This document shows positions 35,063-43,167 of a stretch of DNA of 64,000 bases, in pieces. The stretch comes from Cryptosporangium phraense (GTDB lineage Bacteria; Actinomycetota; Actinomycetes; Mycobacteriales; Cryptosporangiaceae). The stretch lies in the NCBI RefSeq assembly GCF_006912135.1, contig NZ_VIRS01000030.1, forward strand, positions 1 through 64,000. Direction: 5' to 3'. The notes below the pieces were generated by a model. The model was not told the origin of the DNA. It worked only from the letters and a program-made list of their open reading frames with translations, and made no database searches. Each line of letters begins with the position of its first letter. Within the stretch, counting starts at the first letter, position 1. The translations under genes and the position numbers were made by a program.

Positions 35063-35798
35063 CCGGCCGGCGTGCGCCCGGGCGGTTCGGCGCCAGCCGG
35101 CTGGCCGGCCGAATCGGGACGGCCGCTCGACGACGGCCGGATGTGCCACTCGGGGGCCGAGGGCGCGTTCGGCGGCGGGGCGGACCTGGGTGAGCAGGCC
35201 GCGGATGAGGTCGTCGTCGAAGACGTCCGGTACCTCCAACTCGGCGAGGGCTTCGTCGCCGGCGTCGACGCCGCGCAGCGTGTGCGGTCAGGGGCGGACC
35301 GCCCCCTCGTTCGCCTTGGGCGGCATCGTCTCGGCCGCGGCGGCGCCCGGGACGGCGACGGTTCGCTGATCGGGGGCAGGAGGTCGGTCACGAGTTCGCG
35401 CCGATGCGCTCTCTGCGCTCGACCGTGCCGCTGCCGAGCACCGGGCGGCCGGCGCCGCGAACGCGGTTGCGGACCCGGGCGATTCGCCGCGGCCACATCG
35501 ATCCGATCAGCAACTCGGGCTCGGTGAGAGCTTCGTTGCCGATATCGGCGGGCCGCGGCCTGTAGGGCGAGGTGCGTGCGGCCCCGCGATCCGGGAGATT
35601 GTCAGGCGCCGACTGCGGTCAGCCCGTCAGCTGGGCGGCGCGAAGTTCATCGGGGGACCGCGTGGGGCATCGGTCGCGGGTTGGGATCCGGGTTTGACCG
35701 CGCCGGTGGTCGAGCCGGCGGCCGGCGCTACCCAGCTGGCCGGGCCGCCGAATCGGGACGGCAGCCCGAGCGCGGCGGGAGGCAGGGGGATCCCGCCT
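35063..35798 (-). pseudogene. 736-bp stretch with decayed minus-strand coding remnants
   Basis: No intact gene is visible, but the minus strand shows segments with strong host codon bias broken by stops. Segment A (35388-35618) reads PADIGNEALTEPELLIGSMW then an Arg-rich part. Segment B (~35063-35308) reads VDAGDEALAELEVPDVFDDD then LIRGLLTQVRPAAERAL, and PSRFGRPAGW. Segment C (35625-35790) reads LPSRFGGPASWVAPAAG. A and B share a D-x-G-x-E-A-L-x-E pattern, and B and C share PSRFG-x-PA-x-W, which suggests relics of a duplicated gene. The plus strand is open from 35072 to 35527 but has shadow-like composition. The family is not recognised. Confidence 0.45.
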
Positions 35799-37463
35799 CT
35801 ACGGAGACTCGGCGGCGGCTTGTTGGCGGTCTATCCGGGTGAGGACCACCTGGGCGGCCTCGTCCTCGACGTCTCGTTGGATGACCGCCAGCGAGAGCGA
35901 GACCCGCTGGCGGTCGTACTCGTTGAGCGGCGAGCCGTCGTCCGGGGCCGACGCCTTCTGGACGGCGCGGGCGCGGCGGTCGCGGAAGCTCGAGCGGCCG
36001 CGCGGATTCGGGCGGTTCTGGCGGCCGGGCGGATCGGCCACCGGGTGCGGTTTGCCGTCCTTGGCGTCGGCGGCGATCTTCTCGGCCAGCGCGAGCTGCT
36101 CGAGCGCGGCCCGGTCCTCCTCGCTCGTGTCGATCTTGAGCCAGCGGGCCAGCAGCGGCAGCGTGGGCGCCTGCAGGAGCAGCGTCCCGAACACCACGAA
36201 ATAGGCGAGGAACTGCAGCGTGTCGCGGTGCGGGAACGGAGTCCCGTCCTCGGTCAGCAGCGGGATCCCGCCGGCCGCGCCGAGCGTCACGATCCCGCGC
36301 ATGCCGGTCCAGGACAGCAGCACCTGTTCCTTCCAGCCGAGCGCCTCGGGGAGGTCCCGCGGCGGCCGGCCGGCCTCCTTCAACCGGGCCTGACCCTCGT
36401 CCCAGCGCTTGCGGAACAGCGGGTCCTCCAGCCGTTTCTGGATCGCCTGGTTCGCCAGCAGACGTCGCCCGAAGACGATGGCCACCCAGGCGAACCGGGC
36501 CAGGATCACGACGACGAGCAGCGCGACGCCGGTGAGCACGGTCCGCTCGATCGGCTCACCGGAGTCGCGCAGGTCGTCGATGATGAACCGCAGCTGCAGG
36601 CCGGTGTAGGCGAAGACGAACGCCTCCAGCAGCGCGCCGAGCACCGGCCAGACCTCGCGCTCGGTCATCCGGGTCCGGAAGCCCAGCCGTTCCCGCTTCC
36701 GGTTCCCGTACTCGGACTCGATCGCGACGTTGAACCCGGCGCACACCACCGCGAGCACCCCGGACGCGTGGGCTTCCTCGGCGGCGAGGTACGTCGCGAA
36801 CGGCAGCACCAGCCCGACCGCGGTACCCAGCGTCGGATCGTCGAGCCGGCGCCGGATCGCGGTCGCGAGATTGCCCAGCGCGAACCCGATCACGATCCCG
36901 ACCAACGCCGACCAGAAGAACAGCAGCACGCCGTTGTCGACGAACGTCTCCTCGCCGCCGACGCTGGCCAGCGCGACGCTGAACAGCGTCAGCGCCATCG
37001 CGTCGTTGACCAGGCTCTCGCCGGTGAGGATCGCGGTGACCCGCCGGGTCAGCCCGATCTCGCTGCCGTGCGCGCTGACCGTCACGGTGTCGGGCGGCGC
37101 GACGATCGAGGCCAGCAGCAGCGCGACCCCGGCGCCGAGCGAGGGCATCAGCCACTCCGTGGTCAGCCGTCCGAGGAACGCCGACAGCAGCACCAGCACG
37201 ACGCCGAGGCCGAGGATCGACCGGATGTTGCGCATGAAGCTGAAGAACGAGAACTCGAGCGTGGCCGCGTAGAGCAGCGGCGGGACCACGAGCCCGAGGA
37301 TCAGCTCCGGGTCGAGCTCCAGCCGGGGCAGGCCGGGGATGAACGACGCGCCGGCCGCCGCGACCAGGATCAACAGGCCGGGCTGGGCGTTCAGGTGGCG
37401 CCCGAACGCGGAGATCGCGATCGCGCCCAGAGCGAGCAGTACCAGCAGGATCCCGGCGTTCAC
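35799..37463 (-). CDS. CPA1-type Na+(K+)/H+ antiporter
   Basis: 554 residues with about 12 membrane helices (residues 1-410) and a cytoplasmic tail of ~130 residues. The CPA1 motifs are clear: PPLLYAATLEFS (~61-72), ILTGESLVNDAMALTLFSVA with the ND pair, and an SWTGMRGIVTLGAAGG segment late in the domain. It exchanges Na+ or K+ for protons in pH and salt homeostasis. The tail is charged and may regulate. It starts with GTG and is divergent from the small membrane protein at 37497 with a 33-base gap. The 3' end abuts the remnant region. Confidence 0.92.
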   Translation of the reverse strand: MNAGILLVLLALGAIAISAFGRHLNAQPGLLILVAAAGASFIPGLPRLELDPELILGLVVPPLLYAATLEFSFFSFMRNIRSILGLGVVLVLLSAFLGRLTTEWLMPSLGAGVALLLASIVAPPDTVTVSAHGSEIGLTRRVTAILTGESLVNDAMALTLFSVALASVGGEETFVDNGVLLFFWSALVGIVIGFALGNLATAIRRRLDDPTLGTAVGLVLPFATYLAAEEAHASGVLAVVCAGFNVAIESEYGNRKRERLGFRTRMTEREVWPVLGALLEAFVFAYTGLQLRFIIDDLRDSGEPIERTVLTGVALLVVVILARFAWVAIVFGRRLLANQAIQKRLEDPLFRKRWDEGQARLKEAGRPPRDLPEALGWKEQVLLSWTGMRGIVTLGAAGGIPLLTEDGTPFPHRDTLQFLAYFVVFGTLLLQAPTLPLLARWLKIDTSEEDRAALEQLALAEKIAADAKDGKPHPVADPPGRQNRPNPRGRSSFRDRRARAVQKASAPDDGSPLNEYDRQRVSLSLAVIQRDVEDEAAQVVLTRIDRQQAAAESP

Positions 37464-37496
37464 TCGGGCACCTTATCGAGTCAGTAGAGTGACCCC

Positions 37497-37808
37497 GTGG
37501 CGGAGACCCGGACAAAAAGCAGGATCATGCTCGTCGTCCTGCTGGCCGTCGGGTTGCTCGCCGCCGTAGGGACGCTCGGCGCGGTGTTCGTGAACAGCTC
37601 CGACAGAACGCCTGCGGTGACGGCGTCCGCGAGCCCGACGACGGCGCCGACCCCGATGACGAGCGAGGAAGCGCGCTCCGAGTACTACCGGCAGCACCCG
37701 CGGGCCACCGGGTGGTGGCAGTGGATCCTGATCGGCGGCCTGATCGCCGCGCTGGTCGTCGTCGGGTTGCTGTTGATCACGAAACCCCGCCCGGACCGGC
37801 GAACATAG
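37497..37808 (+). CDS. Small two-helix membrane protein upstream of ftsH
   Basis: 103 residues with helix 1 at ~10-32 (LVVLLAVGLLAAVGTLGAVFV), a short Ser/Thr/Pro-rich loop, and helix 2 at ~75-95 (WILIGGLIAALVVVGLLLI), then a basic tail. It starts with GTG and uses host codons. The family is not recognised. It is 47 bases upstream of ftsH on the same strand, so it may be co-transcribed and be an accessory or substrate of the protease. Confidence 0.65.
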   Translation: MAETRTKSRIMLVVLLAVGLLAAVGTLGAVFVNSSDRTPAVTASASPTTAPTPMTSEEARSEYYRQHPRATGWWQWILIGGLIAALVVVGLLLITKPRPDRRT

Positions 37809-37855
37809 TTTCCGGCCTGGAACACTGACGGCGTGAGTCCACACCTGGTGCGCCG

Positions 37856-39766
37856 ATGAGCGCCACCGCGAAGTCCGGGCCGCCGAAGGATCGTCCGGTG
37901 GCGCCGGCCCCACCGCCCCCGCCGGGCTGGCGCCGGTTCCTGATCCCGATCGGCGTCGCGCTGACCCTCTTCCTGCTCTTCTTCCCGTTCGGCGGCATGA
38001 ACGTCAAGACCGTCGACTACGGGACGTTGAACGAGCAGATCGCCGCCAAGCACGTGCAGAGCCTCGAGCTCAAGGCGGACGGCTCGATCACCGGCACCTA
38101 CCGGTCGAACTTCGAGAAGGGTGCCGACTTCACGTCGCACTACCCGACCGGCCTCAACGGTCCGGACGACGCGTTCCTGACCGCGGTGAAAGACCCGGAC
38201 ATCGTCCCGAAGTTCACCGCGACCGGCGCGAGCAGCTCGTTCTGGGGCATCCTGCTCTCGCTCGCCCCGCTGCTGCTGTTCATCGGCTACTTCTGGTGGA
38301 TCGGACGCCAGGCCAAGCGCGGGGCCCAGCTCGGCGGGTTCGGCGGCATGCTGGGCGTCGGCAAGTCCCCGGCCAAGGTCATCGACGCCGAGCGTCCGGA
38401 GACCACGTTCGCCGACGTCGCGGGCTACGAGGGCGTCAAGCGGGACGTCACCGAGGTCGTCGACTTCCTGAAGAACTCCGACAAGTACGCGGCGGCCGGC
38501 GCGGTCGGCCCCAAGGGCATCCTGATGTCGGGCCCGCCCGGTACCGGCAAGACGCTGCTCGCCCGCGCGGTCGCCGGGGAGGCGTCGGTGCCGTTCTTCG
38601 CGGTCACCGGCTCGTCGTTCGTCGAACTGTTCGTCGGAGTGGGTGCGTCCCGCGTGCGGGACCTGTTCGCCGACGCGCGCAAGCGCGCGCCCTCGATCAT
38701 CTTCATCGACGAGATCGACGCGATCGGGCAGCGGCGGAACACCGGCGGGTTCGCGAGCAACGACGAGCGCGAGCAGACGCTCAACCAGCTGCTGGCCGAG
38801 ATGGACGGGTTCGACCCGTCGACCGGGGTCGTGGTGATCGCGGCCACCAACCGGCCGGAGACCCTCGATCCGGCGCTGCTGCGGCCGGGCCGGTTCGACC
38901 GGCAGGTCGCGGTGCCGCTGCCGAACCAGGCCGAGCGGGAGGCGATCCTGCAGGTCCACGCGCGCGGGAAGCACCTCGGCGCGGACGTCGACCTCAACGC
39001 CACGAGTCGGGCCACGCCGGGGTTCTCCGGCGCGGACCTGGCGAACCTGCTCAACGAGGCGGCGATCGTCGCGGTGCGCAACGGGCGGGCCGAGGTCAGC
39101 GCCGCGGACCTCTCCGAGGCTCGGGACCGCGTGCTGCTGGGGAACCGGCTCGGGTCGAACTTCCTGCTGCCGAACGAGAAGCAGAGCGTCGCGGTGCACG
39201 AGTCCGGGCACGCGCTGGTGGCTGCGTTCTCGCCGGCCGCCGACCCGGTCGACAAGGTGACGATCCTGCCCAGCGGGATGGCGCTGGGCGTCACCGAGCA
39301 GCTGCCCGAGGCCGAGCGGCACCTGTACTCGATGGACCAGCTCACGACGACGCTCTCGGTGCAGCTCGGCGGGCGGGCGGCCGAGCTGGTGGTGTTCGGT
39401 CAGGGCTCGACCGGCGCGTCGAACGACCTGGCCAAGGCCACCGAGCTGGCGACCCGGATGGTGCGCGAGTTCGGGCTCTCGCCGAAGCTCGGCCCGGTCG
39501 GCTACGCCAGCGACCAGCCGCAGTACCTGGGCGTCGGCGGCAGCCAGCACGACTACAGCGAGGAGACCCAGCGGGTCGTGGACGAGGAGGTGGCGCGGCT
39601 GCTCCGGGAGGCCGAGGCGCGCGCCGTCGACCTGCTCACCACCCACCGGGGCGCGCTCGACGAGCTGTCCGGCCAGTTGCTGGAGCACGAGACCGTGGAC
39701 GGCAAGACCGTGCACGCGATCGCCGACCGGCACCTGACCCCGGAAGGGGCGCCTCAGGGGGCGTAG
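37856..39766 (+). CDS. ftsH: ATP-dependent zinc metalloprotease FtsH
   Basis: 636 residues. A Pro-rich N-terminus is followed by helix 1 (~25-45), an extracytoplasmic domain, helix 2 (~135-150), the AAA domain with GPPGTGKT at 226-233, IIFIDEIDAIG and DPALLRPGRFDR, then the M41 protease domain with HESGH at 448-452 (usual form HEAGH) and STGASNDL as third-ligand region. It degrades membrane and short-lived cytoplasmic proteins. The context differs from the usual tilS-hpt-ftsH-folE locus, so this may be a second FtsH. Its 3' end overlaps the convergent SRPBCC gene by 13 bases. Confidence 0.92.
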   Translation: MSATAKSGPPKDRPVAPAPPPPPGWRRFLIPIGVALTLFLLFFPFGGMNVKTVDYGTLNEQIAAKHVQSLELKADGSITGTYRSNFEKGADFTSHYPTGLNGPDDAFLTAVKDPDIVPKFTATGASSSFWGILLSLAPLLLFIGYFWWIGRQAKRGAQLGGFGGMLGVGKSPAKVIDAERPETTFADVAGYEGVKRDVTEVVDFLKNSDKYAAAGAVGPKGILMSGPPGTGKTLLARAVAGEASVPFFAVTGSSFVELFVGVGASRVRDLFADARKRAPSIIFIDEIDAIGQRRNTGGFASNDEREQTLNQLLAEMDGFDPSTGVVVIAATNRPETLDPALLRPGRFDRQVAVPLPNQAEREAILQVHARGKHLGADVDLNATSRATPGFSGADLANLLNEAAIVAVRNGRAEVSAADLSEARDRVLLGNRLGSNFLLPNEKQSVAVHESGHALVAAFSPAADPVDKVTILPSGMALGVTEQLPEAERHLYSMDQLTTTLSVQLGGRAAELVVFGQGSTGASNDLAKATELATRMVREFGLSPKLGPVGYASDQPQYLGVGGSQHDYSEETQRVVDEEVARLLREAEARAVDLLTTHRGALDELSGQLLEHETVDGKTVHAIADRHLTPEGAPQGA

Positions 39767-40227
39767 GGGCCCCAGGCCGGCATCGGGCGGCCGGCGACGG
39801 CGGCCACGAGCCGGTCGAGGTACCAGCGCCAGCCGGGCTCGACCTCGGACACCGGGTACGGGAACCCGGCCGGGATGCGCTGCTCGAACACGAGCGTCGT
39901 CCCGCCGGGCTCCTCGGTGAGGGTGGCGGCGAGGTGCCAGGCGTCCATCTCGACGACGAGCCGGTGCGGGGGCGCGCACTCGAGGATCGAGACGGTCACC
40001 GGGTCGCCCTCCTCGCCGCCCGCGTCGACCTCGCCGGTGATCGTGAGTTCGACCGTGCCGCCGGGTTTGCCGGTGCCCTGGTAGTGGCCGTACCAGCGGG
40101 CCAGGCGGTCGGATTCGGTGAGCGTCGCCCAGACGTCCTCGATCGGGTCGGGGAACGTCCGGCGGAACACCAGCGTGCTGGTGCCGTCGTCGTTGGTGCT
40201 GGCCTCACCCAGCGGACCGGTGGTCAT
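39754..40227 (-). CDS. SRPBCC/AHSA1-domain protein
   Basis: 157 residues from the ATG at 40227 with a GGAG ribosome site. A single START-like hydrophobic-pocket domain (FRRTFPDPIEDVWATLTESDRLARWYG, then GGTTLVFEQRIP and GWRWYLDRLVAAVAGRPMP) is typical of the Activator-of-Hsp90-ATPase-1-like family. These proteins very often follow an ArsR gene, as here: the two overlap by 23 bases. The ligand and role are unknown. Confidence 0.87.
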   Translation of the reverse strand: MTTGPLGEASTNDDGTSTLVFRRTFPDPIEDVWATLTESDRLARWYGHYQGTGKPGGTVELTITGEVDAGGEEGDPVTVSILECAPPHRLVVEMDAWHLAATLTEEPGGTTLVFEQRIPAGFPYPVSEVEPGWRWYLDRLVAAVAGRPMPAWGPYAP

Positions 40228-40567
40228 CGCGGTTCTCCTTCGGTTTCGTCCGGCGTCCGCGGCGGAGTTCGGTCTCGAACGCGTCCAGGCGGTCGGCCGG
40301 GGCCGGAATCCGGCGTGGGGGAGCCACGCGCCGGATCCACTCGTCCACTTCGATGAGCCGGTCGGGTTGCAGGCGGTAGATCCGCTCGTGGCCGTCGGCC
40401 TCGGAGCGGACCAGACCGGCCTCGCGCAGCACGCGTAGGTGGCGGCTGATCGCGGGCCGGCTGATCGCGAAGCGATCGGCGATCGCCCCGGCCGCCGCGT
40501 CCCCCTCCCGGAGCAGGCCGAGGATCTCCCGGCGGACCGGGTCGCCCAGCGCCTCCCAGACCGACAC
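40205..40567 (-). CDS. ArsR-family transcriptional regulator
   Basis: 120 residues from a GTG. The winged helix reads VWEALGDPVRREILGLLREGDAAAGAIADRFAISRPAISRHLRVLREAGLV. The metal-binding ELCVCDL motif is absent, so it is of the non-metal, SRPBCC-associated type. It is the first gene of a two-gene operon, overlapping the AHSA1 gene. An A/T-rich TATAAG -10-like element and a GTAAC/GTTAC inverted repeat at 40578-40609 sit just upstream and are likely its own promoter-operator. Confidence 0.9.
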   Translation of the reverse strand: MSVWEALGDPVRREILGLLREGDAAAGAIADRFAISRPAISRHLRVLREAGLVRSEADGHERIYRLQPDRLIEVDEWIRRVAPPRRIPAPADRLDAFETELRRGRRTKPKENRDDHRSAG

Positions 40568-40577
40568 GGGTGGAAGC

Positions 40578-40609
40578 GTAACATCCTGCTTATATTCGTG
40601 AGAGGTTAC
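40578..40609. promoter_or_regulatory. Probable ArsR operator and promoter
   Basis: GTAAC and GTTAC arms, 22 bases apart, flank the A/T-rich TATATT patch. On the minus strand this gives TATAAG about 20 bases before the ArsR GTG. The 77-base gap also has to serve the divergent topoisomerase gene. Confidence 0.4.
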
Positions 40610-40644
40610 GGCTAGACCCGGAGTTTTCGGGTAACCGGGCGCGC

Positions 40645-41667
40645 ATGGCGACAGTGCGGCTGCGGCGCAGCGATCTCTCCCGGCCGGGCTATCGGCGTCG
40701 CAAATCCGGCAAAGGGTTCACGTACTTCGATGTGGACGGCTCGCGGGTGACCGATCCCGAGGCCCTGGCGCGGGTGAAGGCGCTGGTCATCCCGCCGGCC
40801 TGGCGTGACGTCTGGATCTCGCCGTACTCCAACGGGCACATCCAGGCCGTCGGCACCGACGACGCCGGTCGGCGTCAGTACCGCTACCACGACGTCTGGC
40901 GGGAGAAGCGGGACGCGGAGAAGCACGACCGGGTGCTCGAGGTCGCGCGGCGGTTGCCGAAGCTGCGTCAGACCGTCGACCGCCACCTCGAACACCGGAC
41001 GCTCGACCGGGAGCGGGTGCTCGCGGCCGGCGTCCGGCTGCTCGAACTGGGGCTGTTCCGGATCGGCGGCGAGGTCTACGCGGCCGAGAACGGCAGCTTC
41101 GGGCTGACCACGATCCGGAAGAAGCACGTGACCCTGCGCCGGGGCGCGATCCAGTTCAAGTTCCCGGCCAAGAGCGGTGTGCTGCGGTCGATCGAGGTCC
41201 GCGACGAGGCGGTCCGCAAGGTCGTGCTCACGCTGCGACGCCACCAGGACGACGAGGACGACCTGCTCGCGTACCGCAGCGGCGGGCGCTGGTACGACGT
41301 CAAGAGCGAGGACGTCAACGACTACCTGCGTGAGAACGCCGGGGTCACGCTCACCGCGAAGGACTTCCGGACGTGGCACGCGACCGTGCTCATGGCCGTC
41401 GAACTGGCCCTGGCGGGGGACCCGCCGGACGCCGAGCGGGCCCGGCAGAAGGTGATCCGGGGCGCGGTCGAGGACGTGGCCGAGTACCTGGGGAACACGC
41501 CGACGGTGGCCCGCGCGTCGTACGTCGATCCGCGGATCATCACGTCCTACGAGGCCGGGAAGTCGATCCGGCCGACGCTGGACCGGCTCGGGACCGCGGA
41601 CGCGACCGAGCTGACCGCGCTGCCCGCGGTGGAGCGCGCTGTGCTGCGGGTGCTGGCGCCGAAATAG
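40645..41667 (+). CDS. DNA topoisomerase IB (poxvirus-like)
   Basis: 340 residues. The core runs DVWISPYSNGHIQAVGTDDAGRRQYRYHDVWREKRDAEKHDR (N-terminal and linker), IGGEVYAAENGSFGLTT, and the catalytic domain with KDFRTWHATV and the nucleophile Y293 in RASYVDPRI. It relaxes supercoils through a 3'-phosphotyrosyl intermediate. Many soil bacteria carry this as an accessory topoisomerase. Ten bases separate it from the Pth2 gene, so they probably form an operon. Confidence 0.93.
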   Translation: MATVRLRRSDLSRPGYRRRKSGKGFTYFDVDGSRVTDPEALARVKALVIPPAWRDVWISPYSNGHIQAVGTDDAGRRQYRYHDVWREKRDAEKHDRVLEVARRLPKLRQTVDRHLEHRTLDRERVLAAGVRLLELGLFRIGGEVYAAENGSFGLTTIRKKHVTLRRGAIQFKFPAKSGVLRSIEVRDEAVRKVVLTLRRHQDDEDDLLAYRSGGRWYDVKSEDVNDYLRENAGVTLTAKDFRTWHATVLMAVELALAGDPPDAERARQKVIRGAVEDVAEYLGNTPTVARASYVDPRIITSYEAGKSIRPTLDRLGTADATELTALPAVERAVLRVLAPK

Positions 41668-41677
41668 TCTGAGCGTC

Positions 41678-42325
41678 GTGGACGCTGAGGAACGGGTGTT
41701 GCCGCTGGTCGTGCGGGTCGAGCGGGCGTCGCCCCCGACCCGGACGGATGCCCTGGAAGCCGCGGCCCGCGCGGTGCTGTTCATGGTGACGACGGACGAG
41801 CCGGAGTGGCGGTCGGCCGTGGACGCCTGGCAGGGGAACCGGATCCGGAAGGTCGTGCGGCGGGCGCGGGGGGCGGAATGGCGCCGGGCCGAGGCGTTGC
41901 CGGGGCTGACCGTCTCGCAGGGGTCGGCGGAGGTGCGGGTGTACCCGCCGATTCCGCTGGACGAGTGGCCGCGGGACCTGTCGCGGTTGCAGGTGAGCGG
42001 GACGGAGTTGGCCGACCCGGAGGCGCCGGGGGCCGCGCACGGCGCGGTGGTGCTGCTGGCGCCGGACGTGGTGATGACCGCGGGAAAGGCGATGGCCCAG
42101 GCCGGGCACGCGGCTCAGCTGGGGTTGTGGTCGCTGCCGGACGATGTTGCGGGTGCGTGGGCGGCGGAGGGCTTTCCGCTGGCGGTGCGGACGGCGAGCC
42201 CCGCGCAGTGGCTGGCCGCGGTGGAGTCGGGCGCCCCGGTGGTGCACGATGCCGGGTTCACCGAGGTGACCCCGGGCAGCGCGACCGCGACGTTCGTGTA
42301 CCCGGCGGCCGTCTCCGCGGAGTGA
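41678..42325 (+). CDS. Peptidyl-tRNA hydrolase Pth2-domain protein
   Basis: 215 residues from a GTG. The C-terminal ~110 residues resemble the archaeal/eukaryotic-type Pth2 fold, with MTAGKAMAQAGHAAQLGLW (~130-148) matching the catalytic Lys-Ala-x-AQ-x-xHA pattern. The N-terminal ~90 residues are specific to actinobacteria. Expected reaction: release of tRNA from stalled peptidyl-tRNA, backing up the standard Pth. It is co-directional with topoisomerase IB and ends in a 12-bp hairpin terminator. Confidence 0.8.
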   Translation: MDAEERVLPLVVRVERASPPTRTDALEAAARAVLFMVTTDEPEWRSAVDAWQGNRIRKVVRRARGAEWRRAEALPGLTVSQGSAEVRVYPPIPLDEWPRDLSRLQVSGTELADPEAPGAAHGAVVLLAPDVVMTAGKAMAQAGHAAQLGLWSLPDDVAGAWAAEGFPLAVRTASPAQWLAAVESGAPVVHDAGFTEVTPGSATATFVYPAAVSAE

Positions 42326-42330
42326 CGACG

Positions 42331-42364
42331 TTCCGGGGTTCTGAGGGGCTCGAGAACCCCGGAA
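42331..42364. terminator. Bidirectional hairpin terminator
   Basis: TTCCGGGGTTCT and AGAACCCCGGAA form a perfect 12-bp stem with a 10-base loop, between the convergent Pth2 and deformylase genes. It can end both transcripts. Confidence 0.82.
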
Positions 42365-42383
42365 AGTCGGCAGAGCGCGTGGG

Positions 42384-42995
42384 TCAGGACTCTCGGGGTC
42401 TGCCCTCGGACCACGGGGGCATCTCGCCGGCCTCGATGCGGGCGGCGTTCGCCGCGAGCACGGCCTCCCGTTCGTCCGGGCCCAGCTTGTCGACGTACAC
42501 GATCCCGTTGAGGTGGTCGGTCTCGTGCTGCAGGCAACGCGCCAGTAGCCCGGTGCCGTCGATCCGGATCGGGTTGCCGTCCAGGTCCTGGCCGGTCACC
42601 GACGCGATGGCCGGCCGGGCCAGCGGCGCGTACTCCAGCGGCACCGAGAGGCAGCCTTCCTCGTCCTTGTCGAGGTCGGCGTCGGGGTCGAACGGCTCGA
42701 GCACCGGGTTGACGATCGCCCCGACGTGGTAGAAGCCTGTGTCGTCCGGGCAGTCGTAGACGAACACCCGCGCGTCGATGCCGATCTGGTTCGCGGCCAG
42801 CCCGACCCCGTCGGCGGCGTCCATGCTCTCCAGCAGGTCGGCGACGAGCTGCTTCAGCTCGTCGCCGAATTCGGTGACCTCCCGGCAGGGGCGGTGCAGC
42901 ACCGGCGTGCCGTGCACCGTGATCCGGCGGGGCCGGCCCTCGGGGAGGCCGACCTTCTCCGCCCATTCGTCGATGTCGAGTTCTTCTGTCGCCAC
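42384..42995 (-). CDS. def: Peptide deformylase
   Basis: 203 residues. All three motifs are intact: GVGLAANQIG (63-72), EGCLSVP (113-119, C115 metal ligand) and HETDH (157-161). It removes the formyl group from nascent N-termini. The N-terminal ~20 and C-terminal ~25 residues extend beyond the minimal fold. It is monocistronic and divergent from the glnT operon. Many actinobacteria have two or more def genes, so whether this is the main one cannot be told. Confidence 0.94.
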   Translation of the reverse strand: MATEELDIDEWAEKVGLPEGRPRRITVHGTPVLHRPCREVTEFGDELKQLVADLLESMDAADGVGLAANQIGIDARVFVYDCPDDTGFYHVGAIVNPVLEPFDPDADLDKDEEGCLSVPLEYAPLARPAIASVTGQDLDGNPIRIDGTGLLARCLQHETDHLNGIVYVDKLGPDEREAVLAANAARIEAGEMPPWSEGRPRES

Positions 42996-43112
42996 ATCGG
43001 CATTATCCCGATCCGGCCGGACGGGTCCGGATTCACCTCACGCCCATTCACGTGTCGGCTCGCCGACCCCGCCGTCCCGATCCGAGAGTTCACACGAGCG
43101 AAACCACGGGCT

Positions 43113-43131
43113 AGTCTCATCGCGGGAGACT
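43113..43131. promoter_or_regulatory. Inverted repeat in the glnT-glxBCD leader
   Basis: AGTCTC and GAGACT are perfect 6-base arms with a 7-base spacer, 36 bases before the glnT start at 43168. It is a plausible operator for the XRE/cupin regulator encoded at the end of this operon. The rest of the 172-base divergent gap with def shows no clear promoter. Confidence 0.35.
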
Positions 43132-43167
43132 GCGTTTCACGCCATGACACAGCCCTCGGGAGTATCC

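Noticed and set aside
35072-35527. 151-codon plus-strand frame after the alditol oxidase
   Set aside because: Composition is shadow-like, and better codon bias lies on the minus strand in the same stretch.
37685-39979. 764-codon minus-strand frame opposite ftsH
   Set aside because: Antisense shadow; FtsH has all AAA and protease motifs on the plus strand.
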